A DNA stretch of 34,899 bases from CAADGL01 sp964643885 (GCA_964643885.1 CAZXUI010000046.1:1-34899), one strand, 5' to 3'; shown: positions 6,554-15,467, counted from the first letter of the stretch. Translations and numbers: made by a program. The notes: a model not told the origin generated them from the sequence alone.

Positions 6554-8392
6554 ATGACCCGAATTCCGTCCCGCCCCGTCGGCGGACTCACTCCGCTCTA
6601 TCGAACTTTCGTCCCCGTGCTCGTCCTCGTCGGCCTCGGCGTCGCCTTATCGGCTGCCCAGATCGACACCACCAAGCGCGATTTCCACCTGCACGGCACC
6701 CAGCCGCTTACCCAGTTCGAAGACTTCGTCGGCTCCACCAACTGCGGCGGCTGCCACGGCTACTACGACGGCGCCATCGAGCCCTACCGCCGCTGGGTCG
6801 CCAGCATGATGGGCCAGTCCACCCGCGACCCGATCTTTCACGCCTGCCTCGCCATCGCAGAGCAGGACCTCCCGTTCTCCGGCGACACCTGCCTGCGCTG
6901 CCACGCGCCCCTCGGCTGGATGCGCGGCAGCAGCGAGCAGACCGACGGCTCTCTGCTCTCCGGAGAAGACTTCGACGGCGTCACCTGCAACATCTGCCAC
7001 CGCATGGTCGATCCCGTCTTCACCCCCGGCAGCTCGCCGCCCGTCGACGCACAGATCCTCGCCGACCTCGGCGACCTGCCGCCCGATCCGCACACCGCCA
7101 ACTACATCCTCGACCCTTTCGACCGCCGCCGCGGGCCCTTCGCCACCGCCAACTGCCCCCACCCCTTCCTCGGCTCACCCTTCCACACCCGCTCCGCCAT
7201 GTGCGCCACCTGCCACGACATCAGCAACCCCGCCCTCAGCCGCCAGCCCGACGGAACCTACCGCCTCAACGACCTCGACACCCCACACCCCACTCAGAGC
7301 AAGTACGACATGTTCCCCGTCGAGCGAACCTACAGCGAATGGGCCGCCAGCGCCTTCGCCGTCGCACCCATTGAAATGGGCGGCCGCTTCGGCGGTAACC
7401 GAACCGCCGTCAGCTCCTGCCAGGACTGCCACATGCCCGACGCCACCGGCCGGGCCTGCGCCAACGGCGGCCTCCAGCGCAACGACCTGCCGCTGCACGA
7501 CTTCCGCGGCGCCAACACCTGGGTCCTCCGGGCCGTCCACAGCCTCTACCCCGAGCTCGAAACGCGCCTGACCGACCAGCTCGTCGACGAGGCCATCGCC
7601 CGCAACATCGACATGCTCCAGCGCGCCAGCGATCTGGAGCTCGACGTGCTCGGCGCCAACCTGCACGTCCGCATCCTCAATTACAGCGGCCACAAGCTGC
7701 CCACCGGCTACATCGAAGGCCGCCGCATGTGGATCAACGTCCGCTTCCTCGACGCCGCCGGCCAGCTCGTCGCCGAGCGCGGCGCCTACGACCACGCCAC
7801 CGCCACGCTCGACCCGGTCGGCACGAAGGTCTACGAAGCCCTCGCCGGCCTGGACGAATACATGGCCGCCCTCACCAACCTGCCCGTCGGGCCGAGCTTC
7901 CACTTCGTCCTCAACAACAAGGTCTTCTTCGACAACCGCATCCCGCCCATGGGATACGCCAACGCCGCCTTCGAGTCTGTGCAGGCCGAGCCCGTCGGCT
8001 ATGCCTACGCCGACGGCCAGTACTGGGACGACACGCTCTTCGCCATCCCGCCCGAGGCGGCCAGCGCGGCCGTCACCGTCTACTACCAGACCACCTCGCG
8101 CGAGTACATCGAGTTCCTGCGGGACGAGAACACGTCCAACTCGGCCGGGCAGCTCGCCTACCAGGTGTGGGAACAATTCGGCCGCAGCGCGCCGGTGGCG
8201 ATGGACGAGCTGGCGATCGAGCTGCCCTGTTTCGGCGACTTCAACGACAGCGGCCTGATCGACTTCGGCGATCTGGTGGTGCTTCTGACCGCGTACGGCG
8301 TCGGGCCGGAGGGCGACCTGACCGGCGACGGAATCACCGACTTCGACGATCTGTTCGTCCTGCTCGGCCTCTACGGGCAGTCGTGCCCGTAG
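6554..8392 (+). CDS. Secreted pentaheme cytochrome c-type protein with dockerin-like tail
   Basis: 612 aa. The N-terminus is basic and then hydrophobic (about residues 16-35), consistent with Sec export. Five CXXCH haem-binding motifs are visible: C64-H68 (CGGCH), C113-H117 (CLRCH), C145-H149 (CNICH), C217-H221 (CATCH) and C289-H293 (CQDCH). The middle (about 320-550) looks like beta-rich extracellular sequence without haem sites. The last ~54 residues repeat the DFNDSGLIDFGDL and DLTGDGITDFDDL calcium-loop pattern seen at 423-1631, ending in YGQSC. The likely place is the periplasm or cell surface. An electron-transfer or redox-enzyme role is inferred, since no specific substrate motif is recognised. 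It stands alone, with repeats upstream and a convergent gene downstream. Confidence 0.85.
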   Translation: MTRIPSRPVGGLTPLYRTFVPVLVLVGLGVALSAAQIDTTKRDFHLHGTQPLTQFEDFVGSTNCGGCHGYYDGAIEPYRRWVASMMGQSTRDPIFHACLAIAEQDLPFSGDTCLRCHAPLGWMRGSSEQTDGSLLSGEDFDGVTCNICHRMVDPVFTPGSSPPVDAQILADLGDLPPDPHTANYILDPFDRRRGPFATANCPHPFLGSPFHTRSAMCATCHDISNPALSRQPDGTYRLNDLDTPHPTQSKYDMFPVERTYSEWAASAFAVAPIEMGGRFGGNRTAVSSCQDCHMPDATGRACANGGLQRNDLPLHDFRGANTWVLRAVHSLYPELETRLTDQLVDEAIARNIDMLQRASDLELDVLGANLHVRILNYSGHKLPTGYIEGRRMWINVRFLDAAGQLVAERGAYDHATATLDPVGTKVYEALAGLDEYMAALTNLPVGPSFHFVLNNKVFFDNRIPPMGYANAAFESVQAEPVGYAYADGQYWDDTLFAIPPEAASAAVTVYYQTTSREYIEFLRDENTSNSAGQLAYQVWEQFGRSAPVAMDELAIELPCFGDFNDSGLIDFGDLVVLLTAYGVGPEGDLTGDGITDFDDLFVLLGLYGQSCP

Positions 8393-8433
8393 GGCGCCGC
8401 CCTCGACGTACCAACCGAGTTTCCCGGCTTCAC

Positions 8434-8449
8434 GCGGGCCGATGCCCGC
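8434..8449. repeat. GCGGGC...GCCCGC hairpin between convergent genes
   Basis: A 6-bp stem with loop CGAT, sitting in the 91-nt gap between the cytochrome gene and the convergent HEAT-repeat gene. A closely related hairpin is at 24341-24357. It may serve as a 3' end structure for both genes, though there is no T-run. Confidence 0.55.
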
Positions 8450-8483
8450 AGTTCGCCCCGAGCCGCGCCCGGCCCGCGCGGCT

Positions 8484-9518
8484 TCAGCGCTCGGCGAACT
8501 GCCGTGTGCGGGAGGTGATTTGCAGGATGGCGTAGCTGGCGGCGACCTGCGTGCGGGCGTCGCTCTCGGTCTCGGCCAGCTTCTGGAGCGCGGGCAGGGC
8601 CCGCTCGTCGCCGATCGCGCCGAGCGCGAGCGCGGCCAGCGAGCGGACGCGAAATGTGCGGTTCGGATCCTCGGGATCGTTGAAGGTGGCGTCGAGGTTC
8701 TCCATCGCCAGCTCGAAGCCCTCCGACGAGCCGATCGCGCCGAGTCCGCGGGCGGCGATCAGCCGCGTCTCCAGGAATTCGTCGCGCAGGCGATCGAGCA
8801 GATAGCCGCGGGCGTCCGGCGTGCGCAGCTCGACCAGGCTCTGGAGGGCCAGCACGCGCGCCTCGGTGTCGACGAAGGAGTAGGAGATGACCGACTCGAC
8901 CGCGGTGCGATCGCCCAGGGCGGCCATCGCGGCGAAGATGTGCACCCGCACGCGGTCCGCGGTCTCGTGCTTGAGCGCCCGCTCCAGCCAGGGGATGGCC
9001 CGCGGCTCGCCCAGCCGGCCGATCAGGTAGGCGGCGTCGGCGCGGAGCATCGCGTCCGGCGAGTCGCGCAGGGCGGACATCAGGTCGTGAACGGCGCCGC
9101 TTCGGCCGGCGCGGGCCAGAGCGAAGGCGGCCGCCAGGCGTACGCGCGGGTCGCTGTCGACCCGAAGGCGGGAGAGCTGTTCGAGCGCGCCCGTGTCGCG
9201 CGTCTCGCCCAGGGCGACGGCGGCGGCGAAGCGGACCAGCGGGGATTCGTGATTGAGCGCGGCCCGGAATTCCGGGATCGACTCGCTGGGCGACGTGTGC
9301 ACGAGCGCCTCGATCGCATTGCAGCAAAGTATGTCGACATCGCTTCGTACGGCGCGGACGAGCAGTTCGCCGGCGCGCTGTTCGAGCCGCGCGCGGTCCA
9401 CCGGATCGAGCGTGACGGCCTGATTCGTGCACGCCGGCAGCCCGCCCAGCAGAATCACCAACGCGGCCCATCCCGGGCGGCCTCGCCCCGCGCCGTCAGA
9501 TCGATGTCGACCGTGCAC
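8484..9518 (-). CDS. HEAT-repeat lipoprotein
   Basis: 344 aa starting at a GTG that directly abuts the lnt stop (TGA then GTG). The N-terminus has a basic region, a hydrophobic stretch and the lipobox LPAC with the lipidated Cys at residue 30. The mature part is alpha-helical with repeating units such as DSDPRVRLAAAFALARAG and SPDAMLRADAAYLIGRLG, that is HEAT/PBS-lyase-like scaffold repeats of ~30 residues through to the C-terminus. It probably binds another protein at the cell envelope; the partner is unknown. Being the next gene after the apolipoprotein N-acyltransferase fits a lipoprotein but does not show a specific link. Confidence 0.85.
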   Translation of the reverse strand: MHGRHRSDGAGRGRPGWAALVILLGGLPACTNQAVTLDPVDRARLEQRAGELLVRAVRSDVDILCCNAIEALVHTSPSESIPEFRAALNHESPLVRFAAAVALGETRDTGALEQLSRLRVDSDPRVRLAAAFALARAGRSGAVHDLMSALRDSPDAMLRADAAYLIGRLGEPRAIPWLERALKHETADRVRVHIFAAMAALGDRTAVESVISYSFVDTEARVLALQSLVELRTPDARGYLLDRLRDEFLETRLIAARGLGAIGSSEGFELAMENLDATFNDPEDPNRTFRVRSLAALALGAIGDERALPALQKLAETESDARTQVAASYAILQITSRTRQFAER

Positions 9519-11444
9519 TCACGCGCCTCCCTTCGCAAACCGCCGCTGAATCCAGGATCGAATGCCCATCACCCAGCGGGTCACCATCGCGCTGAGCCAC
9601 AGCGCCACGCTCGCCGCCAGGCAGACGGCCGCGAACCAGTCGCCATAGCGCCCGTAGAAGCTGGTCCGCTGATCGAGCAGCACCCGCTGCGTCGCCCAGC
9701 CGATCACGCCGGGCCCCAGCGTCCGGCCGTCCTTTTCTACGACGCCGTAGATGCGCCCGTTCGGATCGACGAAACCGCTGATGCCGGTATTGACCGCCCG
9801 GGCGATGCAGACGCGGTTCTCGACGGCGCGGAAGACGCCGATCGCCAGGTGCTGGGCCAGCTCGGCGCTGTGCAGAAACCAGCCGTCGTTGCTGATGTTG
9901 ACGAGAAAGTCGACCCGCCGCTCGCCGCCGCCCCAGACGTATTCGCGAATCAGGTAGGGCATCACGTCCTCGTAGCAGATCGGCGTGCCGAAGCGATACG
10001 TGCGGCCGTCCACATCCAGCTCGAAGGCCGTCAGCTCGCTGCCCGGCCAGAGCGAGTATTCGATCTTGCCGCCGTAGCTGAAGGGACTGAGGCGGTTGAG
10101 CCAGACGTAGAGCGGGTGCAGGCTCAGACCCAGCAGGCGCGCGTTGCGGAAGGGGACGAACTCGCCGAAGGGCACCAGGTGCTTCTTGTCGTAGCGCGTC
10201 AGCCGCTGCCGCCCGTCGGGGTCATACACCAGCGCCGAATTGAACTTCTTCTGCGAGGGCGTGATCGCCTCGGTGTTCTTGTCGATCGAGATCGATCCGA
10301 TGATCACGGTGGTGGCCGGGCCGCCCTCGGCCGGCAGGCGCGGCAGGCTGGTGCGCAGGTTCCACTCCGGGCGGCTGCGCGAGATCTGCCGCAGCGTCGT
10401 CTCGAAGCTGGCGATGATCTCGTTCGCGTCCCGGTAGTCGCCCCGGGCGAAGCCCGACACGGCCTCGTGCGTGCGCATGCCGTAGGCATACGCGCGGGCT
10501 TCCGTGTCGTCGGCGGCGTTGAGCGGCGTTTGCAGAAAGCCGATGTTCTGGTAGGAGCCCCAGGCCGTCTCCGGGAACACCAGCAGGTCCGGTGCATCCG
10601 CCGCCGCCTTCGCACCGAGCGCCAGGTACTCGCTGAAGATCACCTCCCGCGGCTCGGCGTAGGGCGGCTCCGCGAGCTGCACGAAATCGTGCTGCACGAC
10701 CGAGATCAGCGGCCCGGGCTCGAAATCCTTCGCCTGGCCGACTCGGAAGGTGCCGTAAGCGAGCGTGCCGCCGATCAGCGCCGCGGCCACCGGCGTGGCG
10801 ATGTAGAGCTGCCGCGCGAGCGCGGCGGTGGCGGACTTGCGCCGCCAGATCAGCACCCACTCGGCCAGCACGCCGCCGACCATCGCCGCGATGAACGTGA
10901 CGCCGTACGCCCCGGTCAGGTCGCTGATCTGAATCAGATGAAGCTGTGCATGAAACGAGTGCGACAGAAACAGCCACGGAAAGCCGCTCATCACCCAGGC
11001 CCGCAGATACTCGCACGCGACCCACACGACCGGCAGCGTCCAGGCCGCGCTGATCCCCAGCCGCCGGCCCGTGCGCACCGCCCAGCACGCCAGCGGCCAG
11101 TACATAGCCAGGTAGGCCGCCAGCGCCACATATCCCAGGTCCGTGACCGGATAAAGCCAGCTCAGGTTCACCAGGAAGAACGCGAAACCGCCCACGAAGC
11201 TGGCCCAATGGTCGATCCAGGCCCGGTGCACGCCGCAGATCACGTACGTCCACGGCGCCAGCGCGACGAACGCCAGCGGCCAGAGATTCAGCGGCTGAAA
11301 AATCAGCGTCAGCAGCACGACGGACAGCGCCGTCCCGCCCGCGGCGACACCCAGCTCGCGCAGCAACACCGGCCGCGGACGGTGGACCGCGGCGCTCGGC
11401 GCGGCCGCCGGTTTCTCACGAAGTGTCGGCACCTGTGTCGTCAT
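9519..11444 (-). CDS. lnt: Apolipoprotein N-acyltransferase
   Basis: 641 aa. It adds the third acyl chain to the lipid-modified N-terminal Cys of lipoproteins in the inner membrane. The N-terminal ~235 residues contain several membrane helices. The nitrilase-like domain carries the expected triad: E292 in FPETAWGS, K420 in YDKKHLVPFGEF and C490 in PICYEDVMP. A C-terminal membrane helix follows (about 612-630). It is about 130 residues longer than the E. coli protein. Most of the excess is a charged insertion between the Glu and Lys blocks (about 305-375). The start overlaps the moeA stop by 4 nt (TCAT at 11441-11444 on the plus strand). Three putative lipoproteins in this window would be substrates. 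Confidence 0.94.
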   Translation of the reverse strand: MTTQVPTLREKPAAAPSAAVHRPRPVLLRELGVAAGGTALSVVLLTLIFQPLNLWPLAFVALAPWTYVICGVHRAWIDHWASFVGGFAFFLVNLSWLYPVTDLGYVALAAYLAMYWPLACWAVRTGRRLGISAAWTLPVVWVACEYLRAWVMSGFPWLFLSHSFHAQLHLIQISDLTGAYGVTFIAAMVGGVLAEWVLIWRRKSATAALARQLYIATPVAAALIGGTLAYGTFRVGQAKDFEPGPLISVVQHDFVQLAEPPYAEPREVIFSEYLALGAKAAADAPDLLVFPETAWGSYQNIGFLQTPLNAADDTEARAYAYGMRTHEAVSGFARGDYRDANEIIASFETTLRQISRSRPEWNLRTSLPRLPAEGGPATTVIIGSISIDKNTEAITPSQKKFNSALVYDPDGRQRLTRYDKKHLVPFGEFVPFRNARLLGLSLHPLYVWLNRLSPFSYGGKIEYSLWPGSELTAFELDVDGRTYRFGTPICYEDVMPYLIREYVWGGGERRVDFLVNISNDGWFLHSAELAQHLAIGVFRAVENRVCIARAVNTGISGFVDPNGRIYGVVEKDGRTLGPGVIGWATQRVLLDQRTSFYGRYGDWFAAVCLAASVALWLSAMVTRWVMGIRSWIQRRFAKGGA

Positions 11445-12670
11445 CGCAGCCGATCGAGCGGGAGGAATCGAACCGCATCACCCGCCGCCGCGGCCGGGGC
11501 GTGGTCCGGACGGTATATCAGCGCGTTGGCCGTCGCCAGGCCGAACGGATCGCCCGAGCCGCGCCAGTCGACCGGACGCAGGCGCGGGCTGCCCTCGTCG
11601 TCGGCCGACCATTCGGCCGGATGAAACATCGGCCGGGCGCCGTTGGCCGGCAGGGCGGCGTCCAGCCGGCCGCGCAGCATCGGCGGCGGGCGGACCGGCA
11701 GCCCCTGGAGCCCGTCGAGAATCAGTGCGCCGAACAGCACGAAGCAGATCGCGCAACTGACCGGGTTGCCGGGCAGACCGAGGACCCAGCCGCCCTGCGG
11801 GCTGCGGCCGATGCGGGCCGGCCGGCCGGGCTTGAGATCCAGCCCGTCGGCCAGCCACCGGACGCCGAGCTCATCGAGCAGCCGCGGCACGAGATCGTGC
11901 GTGCCTTTGGACATGCCGCCGCTGACGCAGAGCATCTCGTTGGCGAAGCCCAGCTCGAGCGAGGCCCGCAGCGAGGCGACGTTGTCCGGGCAGCGGCCGA
12001 GCATGACGACCTCGCCGCCGCTGCGGCGGACGAGGGCCTCCAGGATCGTGCTGTTGCTGTCGTGAATCTGCCCGAAGTCGAGCCGCTGGCCCTTCGGCAC
12101 CAGCTCGTCGCCCGTGCAGAGAATCGCGACCTGCGGGCGCACGTAGACGCTGACGTGCGTGTGGCCCGCGGCCACCAGGGCGGCCAGCGTGCCGGCCTGA
12201 ATCCGCGTGCCGGCACGAATCAGCAGGTCGTCCTTGCGTTTCAGCACGCCGCAGCGTTCGATGTTCTCCGCCGGCCGGGCCGGGCGGTGAAATTCCACGT
12301 GGCCGTCCTGCTCGTGCGTATCCTCGACGGGCACGACGGCATCCGCGCCGCCGGGGATCGGGGCGCCGGTATTGATTCGCAGGCACTGCTGCGGTGCCAG
12401 CGATTCGGCCTTTCGCGAGCCCGCGGCGGTCGCGCCGGCCAGGGGCAGGCGCGTGTTCCCGGCGGCCACGTCGGCCGCCCGGACCGCGTAGCCGTCCATG
12501 ACGGCCCGGTCGAAAGGTGGGTAGTCGTGGCGAACACGGATATCGTCGGCGACGACGGCGCCGAGGGACTGCTCGATGGGAAGTTCCCGCCGCCGCCCGG
12601 GTATAACATGCTGCGCAAGCGCTTCCCAGACCGCCTCGACCCGGGCCGCGGAAAGCGTTTCCAGACTCAT
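11441..12670 (-). CDS. moeA: Molybdopterin molybdenumtransferase
   Basis: 409 aa from the ATG at 12670. It inserts molybdate into adenylylated molybdopterin. Signature blocks are PPFDRAVMDGYAV (51-63), INTGAPIPGGADAVVPVED, ILCTGDELV, the SGGMSKGTHDLV loop of the MoCF domain, and VLGLPGNPVSC. The C-terminal domain IV is present. A longer frame reaches 12736, but a promoter with its -10 only 7 nt upstream of 12670 rules that extension out. It is first in an operon with lnt and the HEAT lipoprotein. No other molybdenum cofactor genes are in the window. Confidence 0.94.
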   Translation of the reverse strand: MSLETLSAARVEAVWEALAQHVIPGRRRELPIEQSLGAVVADDIRVRHDYPPFDRAVMDGYAVRAADVAAGNTRLPLAGATAAGSRKAESLAPQQCLRINTGAPIPGGADAVVPVEDTHEQDGHVEFHRPARPAENIERCGVLKRKDDLLIRAGTRIQAGTLAALVAAGHTHVSVYVRPQVAILCTGDELVPKGQRLDFGQIHDSNSTILEALVRRSGGEVVMLGRCPDNVASLRASLELGFANEMLCVSGGMSKGTHDLVPRLLDELGVRWLADGLDLKPGRPARIGRSPQGGWVLGLPGNPVSCAICFVLFGALILDGLQGLPVRPPPMLRGRLDAALPANGARPMFHPAEWSADDEGSPRLRPVDWRGSGDPFGLATANALIYRPDHAPAAAAGDAVRFLPLDRLR

Positions 12671-12677
12671 GCGGGCG

Positions 12678-12706
12678 ATTGTGCGAGCGGGCTGTGGGGG
12701 CGTCAA
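12678..12706 (-). promoter_or_regulatory. moeA operon promoter, leaderless type
   Basis: On the minus strand, -35 TTGACG (12706-12701) and -10 CACAAT (12683-12678) are separated by exactly 17 bp. The -10 ends 7 nt before the moeA ATG, so the transcript should begin at or very near the start codon. There is no room for a ribosome binding site. Confidence 0.7.
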
Positions 12707-12780
12707 GCGAGCGTATCGGCCGCGGATCGGGTCCAATATGGGCTTGGTAGCGGGTCGACGCCGAGCGCGAGGAGCACACC

Positions 12781-13134
12781 ATGGGCGAGCGGCTGAAGCG
12801 ATTTCGGGAGTATCGCGAGAAGATGAACGAGCGGATTCTCGCGGCCGGCCATCTGGGCACGAACCGGTTCTTCACGCTGGACACGAAGGCCTACGAGGAC
12901 GGCGCACTCGACAGCCGCACGAAGGAGATCGCGGGACTGGCCGCGTCGATGGTGCTTCGCTGCGACGACTGCATCGCCTATCACGTCATCCGCTGCAAGC
13001 AGCTGGGCGTGAGCAATGAGCAGCTCATGGAGGCGTTTCACGTGGGGCTGATCGTCGGCGGATCGATCGTCATTCCGCATCTGCGGCGGGCGATCGAGCT
13101 GATCGACGAGCTCGACGCGCAGGACGGTGCATGA
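12781..13134 (+). CDS. AhpD-like carboxymuconolactone decarboxylase family protein
   Basis: 117 aa, the single-domain size. The all-helical AhpD fold signature is present: TKEIAGLAASMVLRCDDC with C61 and C64 forming the CXXC, then H68 in IAYHVI. C-terminal helices AFHVGLIVGGSIVIPHLRRA complete the fold. Such proteins are peroxidase partners or hydroperoxide-scavenging enzymes; the CXXC and His argue for a redox role rather than lactone decarboxylation. A GGAG site lies 8 nt before the ATG. It is divergent from moeA, with 110 nt between them, and is followed 36 nt later by a Nudix gene on the same strand. Confidence 0.85.
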   Translation: MGERLKRFREYREKMNERILAAGHLGTNRFFTLDTKAYEDGALDSRTKEIAGLAASMVLRCDDCIAYHVIRCKQLGVSNEQLMEAFHVGLIVGGSIVIPHLRRAIELIDELDAQDGA

Positions 13135-13170
13135 GCGCCGCGGCGACTCGGTCGCGAGCGCGGGCCGGGC

Positions 13171-13650
13171 ATGGGTGAGGCGATGCCACAGATCGTCAGC
13201 AATATCGTCGACGTCTATCCCTTTCGCCGCGTGGATGGCCGGGTCGAGTTCCTGATGCTGCGCCGCCGGCCCGAGGCGCGCCTCGGCGGCACCTGGCAGG
13301 CGGTTCACGGCAAGATCGAGACGGGTGAGAGCGCGGTTCAGGCCGGGCTGCGGGAGCTTTCGGAAGAGACCGGCCTGCGCCCGCTGCGGCTCTGGCAACT
13401 CGAGCACGTCAGCGCATTCTTCGTCGCGGACCTGGACCGCATCCTGATGTGTCCCGGCCTGGCCGTGGAAGTTTCGCCGGCCGACGCCGTGACACTGAAC
13501 CACGAGCACGCCGAATACCGCTGGGAGCCGGCCGATTCCGCCCGGACGACGTTCATCTGGCCGGGCCAGCGTGCGGCGATCGCGGAGATTCTGGACGTGA
13601 TTCTCGCGGGCGCCCCGGCCGAGCCGCATCTGCGAATCGAGCTGACATAA
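13171..13650 (+). CDS. Nudix hydrolase
   Basis: 159 aa. A perfect Nudix box (G-x5-E-x7-REUxEExGU) lies at residues 47-69 with R61, E62, E65 and E66 as catalytic and metal ligands. The flanking FLMLRRRPEARLGGTWQ strand is typical of small nucleotide-pyrophosphatase members, including dihydroneopterin triphosphate pyrophosphatases. The substrate cannot be read from the sequence. An alternative ATG at 13183 has GGTGAGG just before it, so the protein may begin at MPQIVSN, four residues in. It follows the AhpD-like gene closely. Confidence 0.88.
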   Translation: MGEAMPQIVSNIVDVYPFRRVDGRVEFLMLRRRPEARLGGTWQAVHGKIETGESAVQAGLRELSEETGLRPLRLWQLEHVSAFFVADLDRILMCPGLAVEVSPADAVTLNHEHAEYRWEPADSARTTFIWPGQRAAIAEILDVILAGAPAEPHLRIELT

Positions 13651-13679
13651 CTAATCGAAACTATCCCGAGGTGGGGAGC

Positions 13680-13696
13680 GCGGGCGTCTTGCCCGC
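13680..13696. repeat. GCGGGC hairpin with GGGGAGC leader
   Basis: Stem GCGGGC / GCCCGC separated by GTCTT and preceded by GGGGAGC. The same leader and stem occur inverted at 24341-24364, so these are two orientations of one small element. The rest of 13651-13856 shows no gene. Confidence 0.65.
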
Positions 13697-13856
13697 ATGA
13701 TCAGAGTCGCGGCTCTGTGCAGACAGACGCTCGCGGCTCGGACCACATTCGCTGGCCGGACGCCCGTACCGCCGCAGAAATCAACCGGCGGGACAACCGC
13801 AACACACGGCAGCGACGCCAACCGGCGCCGGCCCAGCGCCAATCGTCGGATGATCG

Positions 13857-15467
13857 TCAGACCCTATGGCCCAGCAGCACGGTGATGTCGTCCGGCTGCT
13901 TGCCGCCCTGGGTGAAGTTCTGAAGGTCGGAGAGCATCTCCTTGAGCATCGCACTGGCGAGCTGGCCGAATCCGTCGCAGAGAATGTTGACGAATCGCTC
14001 CTCGCCGAAAACCTCGTCGCGGGCGTTGCGGGCCGTCGTCACGCCGGGCGTGAAGATCGCGATCGATTCGCCGCTTTCGAGCGAATCGGTTCGCGTCGCA
14101 TAGCCGGCCGCCTTCTCCATCCCCAGCGAGGGCGCGCGCGGAGCGGGCACGAGCGAGCGCTGGTCGCCGCGGCGGCCGATGATATACGCCCCCATCCAGC
14201 CGGCAGCCGTGTAGCGCAGCTCGCCGCTGTTCGGATCGATGATGCCCATGAAGCAGTCGAGCGGGTGATCCTGCTGCCCGTCGTAGAGCAGGTGATTGAG
14301 CATCCGCATGAAGATGTGCGGCGGGTCCTGGTGCATCGCGGCCGCCCGAAACGTCGCCTGCGCCTGCGTCATCAGCAGACTGGGCAGCGGTCCCTTGGCG
14401 CTCGTGTGGGCGACCATGAAAGCCGCCGTCTGATTCGAGAGCTTGACCACGTCATAGATGTCGCTGCTGCGCTCGCGGCCGGGCTCGCGGAACGCGCCCC
14501 ACTGAAGCTCGTCCCACTGCGGGAGTTTGCGCGGCGTGATGCGGGCCTGCACCGCGTGCGCGACACTGACCTCGCCGTCGATCAGCGCGGCCCGGTGGCG
14601 GGCGATCTGCTTGAAGATCGCGTCGAGCTGCACCGCGCAGAGATTGAGCGTCATGATGAAAAAATCGAGCTCGGACGAATCGTAGCGCCGCCCGGAGTCG
14701 CCCGTATCGAGATAGACCATGCCGAGCGTTCCGTCCGGGCCGGCCAGCGGGCCGGTCATCGCCGACCACGGCTCCTCGATCCCGGCGTGGGGAATGAGCA
14801 CGAACTGGCCGCGGTCGAGCACGCGCGGCTTGAGGTTCTCCCCCGTACGCGGCAGCTCGGTGGCGTGGCCGGTGATCGTCCGGCCCTCGACGTATTCCAT
14901 CGCCCCGTAGTTGACGCGCCTCACGCCCACCCACGCACGCTGCGCAGTGAACGCCTCCAGCAGCGTGGGCAGCAGGAAATTCATCAGCTCCTCGATCGTC
15001 TCGCACTGCGAGAGCCGCAGGTTGAAATGGCCGAGCCGCGCCATCTGCGCCGGCAGGATCGTCAGCGCCTCGTCCATTTTCTTGATGATCGAGCCGGGCG
15101 GGAGCTGGTACTGAACGAAGCGCGTCATGCTCGCGACAGTGGATTTTCCGGCGGGCCGCGGAAGCGCCGAGCGCTCGTCGTTCTGGGCGCGGATGACGAA
15201 ATCCTGCACGGCGATCTGGTCGCCGTCGCGCAGCGTGACACGGTCCGAGATCACTTCACCGTTGATGCGCAGCTCGACGGAGAAATCGAGCGGCTGGAGA
15301 ATCCAGCCCTCGGCGCCTTCCTGATAGATCACCGCCTGCTGCGCGGCGATGCGATCATCGGGCAGGTGCACGCGGCAGCCGTTGCGCGAGCCGATGTAGA
15401 CTGCATCCTGGTCGCAGACGACCTCGGCGAGCTGCCCCTGATGCTTGGCCTCGACGATCAGTCGCAT
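13857..15467 (-). CDS. FHA-GAF-PP2C (SpoIIE-type) signalling protein with degenerate phosphatase site
   Basis: 536 aa. Residues 1-93 form an FHA domain (GSRNG at 26-30, LRDGDQI near 79-85), which would bind phospho-Thr peptides. Residues ~145-295 resemble a GAF domain. Residues ~300-533 match the PP2C/SpoIIE phosphatase fold of RsbU-like proteins: SSDIYDVV for the first motif, AHTSAKGPLPSLLM for 'aDvsGkG', FTPGVTTARN for 'yTDGvtEarn' and PDDITVLL for the last. By this alignment two metal-binding Asp are replaced, by H354 and P484, while D346 and the DD near 526-527 remain. It may be a pseudophosphatase or a sensor. No partner kinase or anti-anti-sigma factor lies beside it. Confidence is high for the domains and moderate for loss of activity. 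Confidence 0.82.
   Translation of the reverse strand: MRLIVEAKHQGQLAEVVCDQDAVYIGSRNGCRVHLPDDRIAAQQAVIYQEGAEGWILQPLDFSVELRINGEVISDRVTLRDGDQIAVQDFVIRAQNDERSALPRPAGKSTVASMTRFVQYQLPPGSIIKKMDEALTILPAQMARLGHFNLRLSQCETIEELMNFLLPTLLEAFTAQRAWVGVRRVNYGAMEYVEGRTITGHATELPRTGENLKPRVLDRGQFVLIPHAGIEEPWSAMTGPLAGPDGTLGMVYLDTGDSGRRYDSSELDFFIMTLNLCAVQLDAIFKQIARHRAALIDGEVSVAHAVQARITPRKLPQWDELQWGAFREPGRERSSDIYDVVKLSNQTAAFMVAHTSAKGPLPSLLMTQAQATFRAAAMHQDPPHIFMRMLNHLLYDGQQDHPLDCFMGIIDPNSGELRYTAAGWMGAYIIGRRGDQRSLVPAPRAPSLGMEKAAGYATRTDSLESGESIAIFTPGVTTARNARDEVFGEERFVNILCDGFGQLASAMLKEMLSDLQNFTQGGKQPDDITVLLGHRV

Noticed and set aside
423..8392. Composite transposon bounded by the arrays around nadB and its neighbours
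   Set aside because: There is no transposase gene, no target-site duplication visible, and the genes between are ordinary housekeeping genes in normal coding style.
8442..11624. A 1060-codon open frame on the plus strand
   Set aside because: It is antisense to lnt and the HEAT lipoprotein, both with clear motifs, and its translation is Arg/Gln/Ala-rich with no domain. It is a high-GC shadow.
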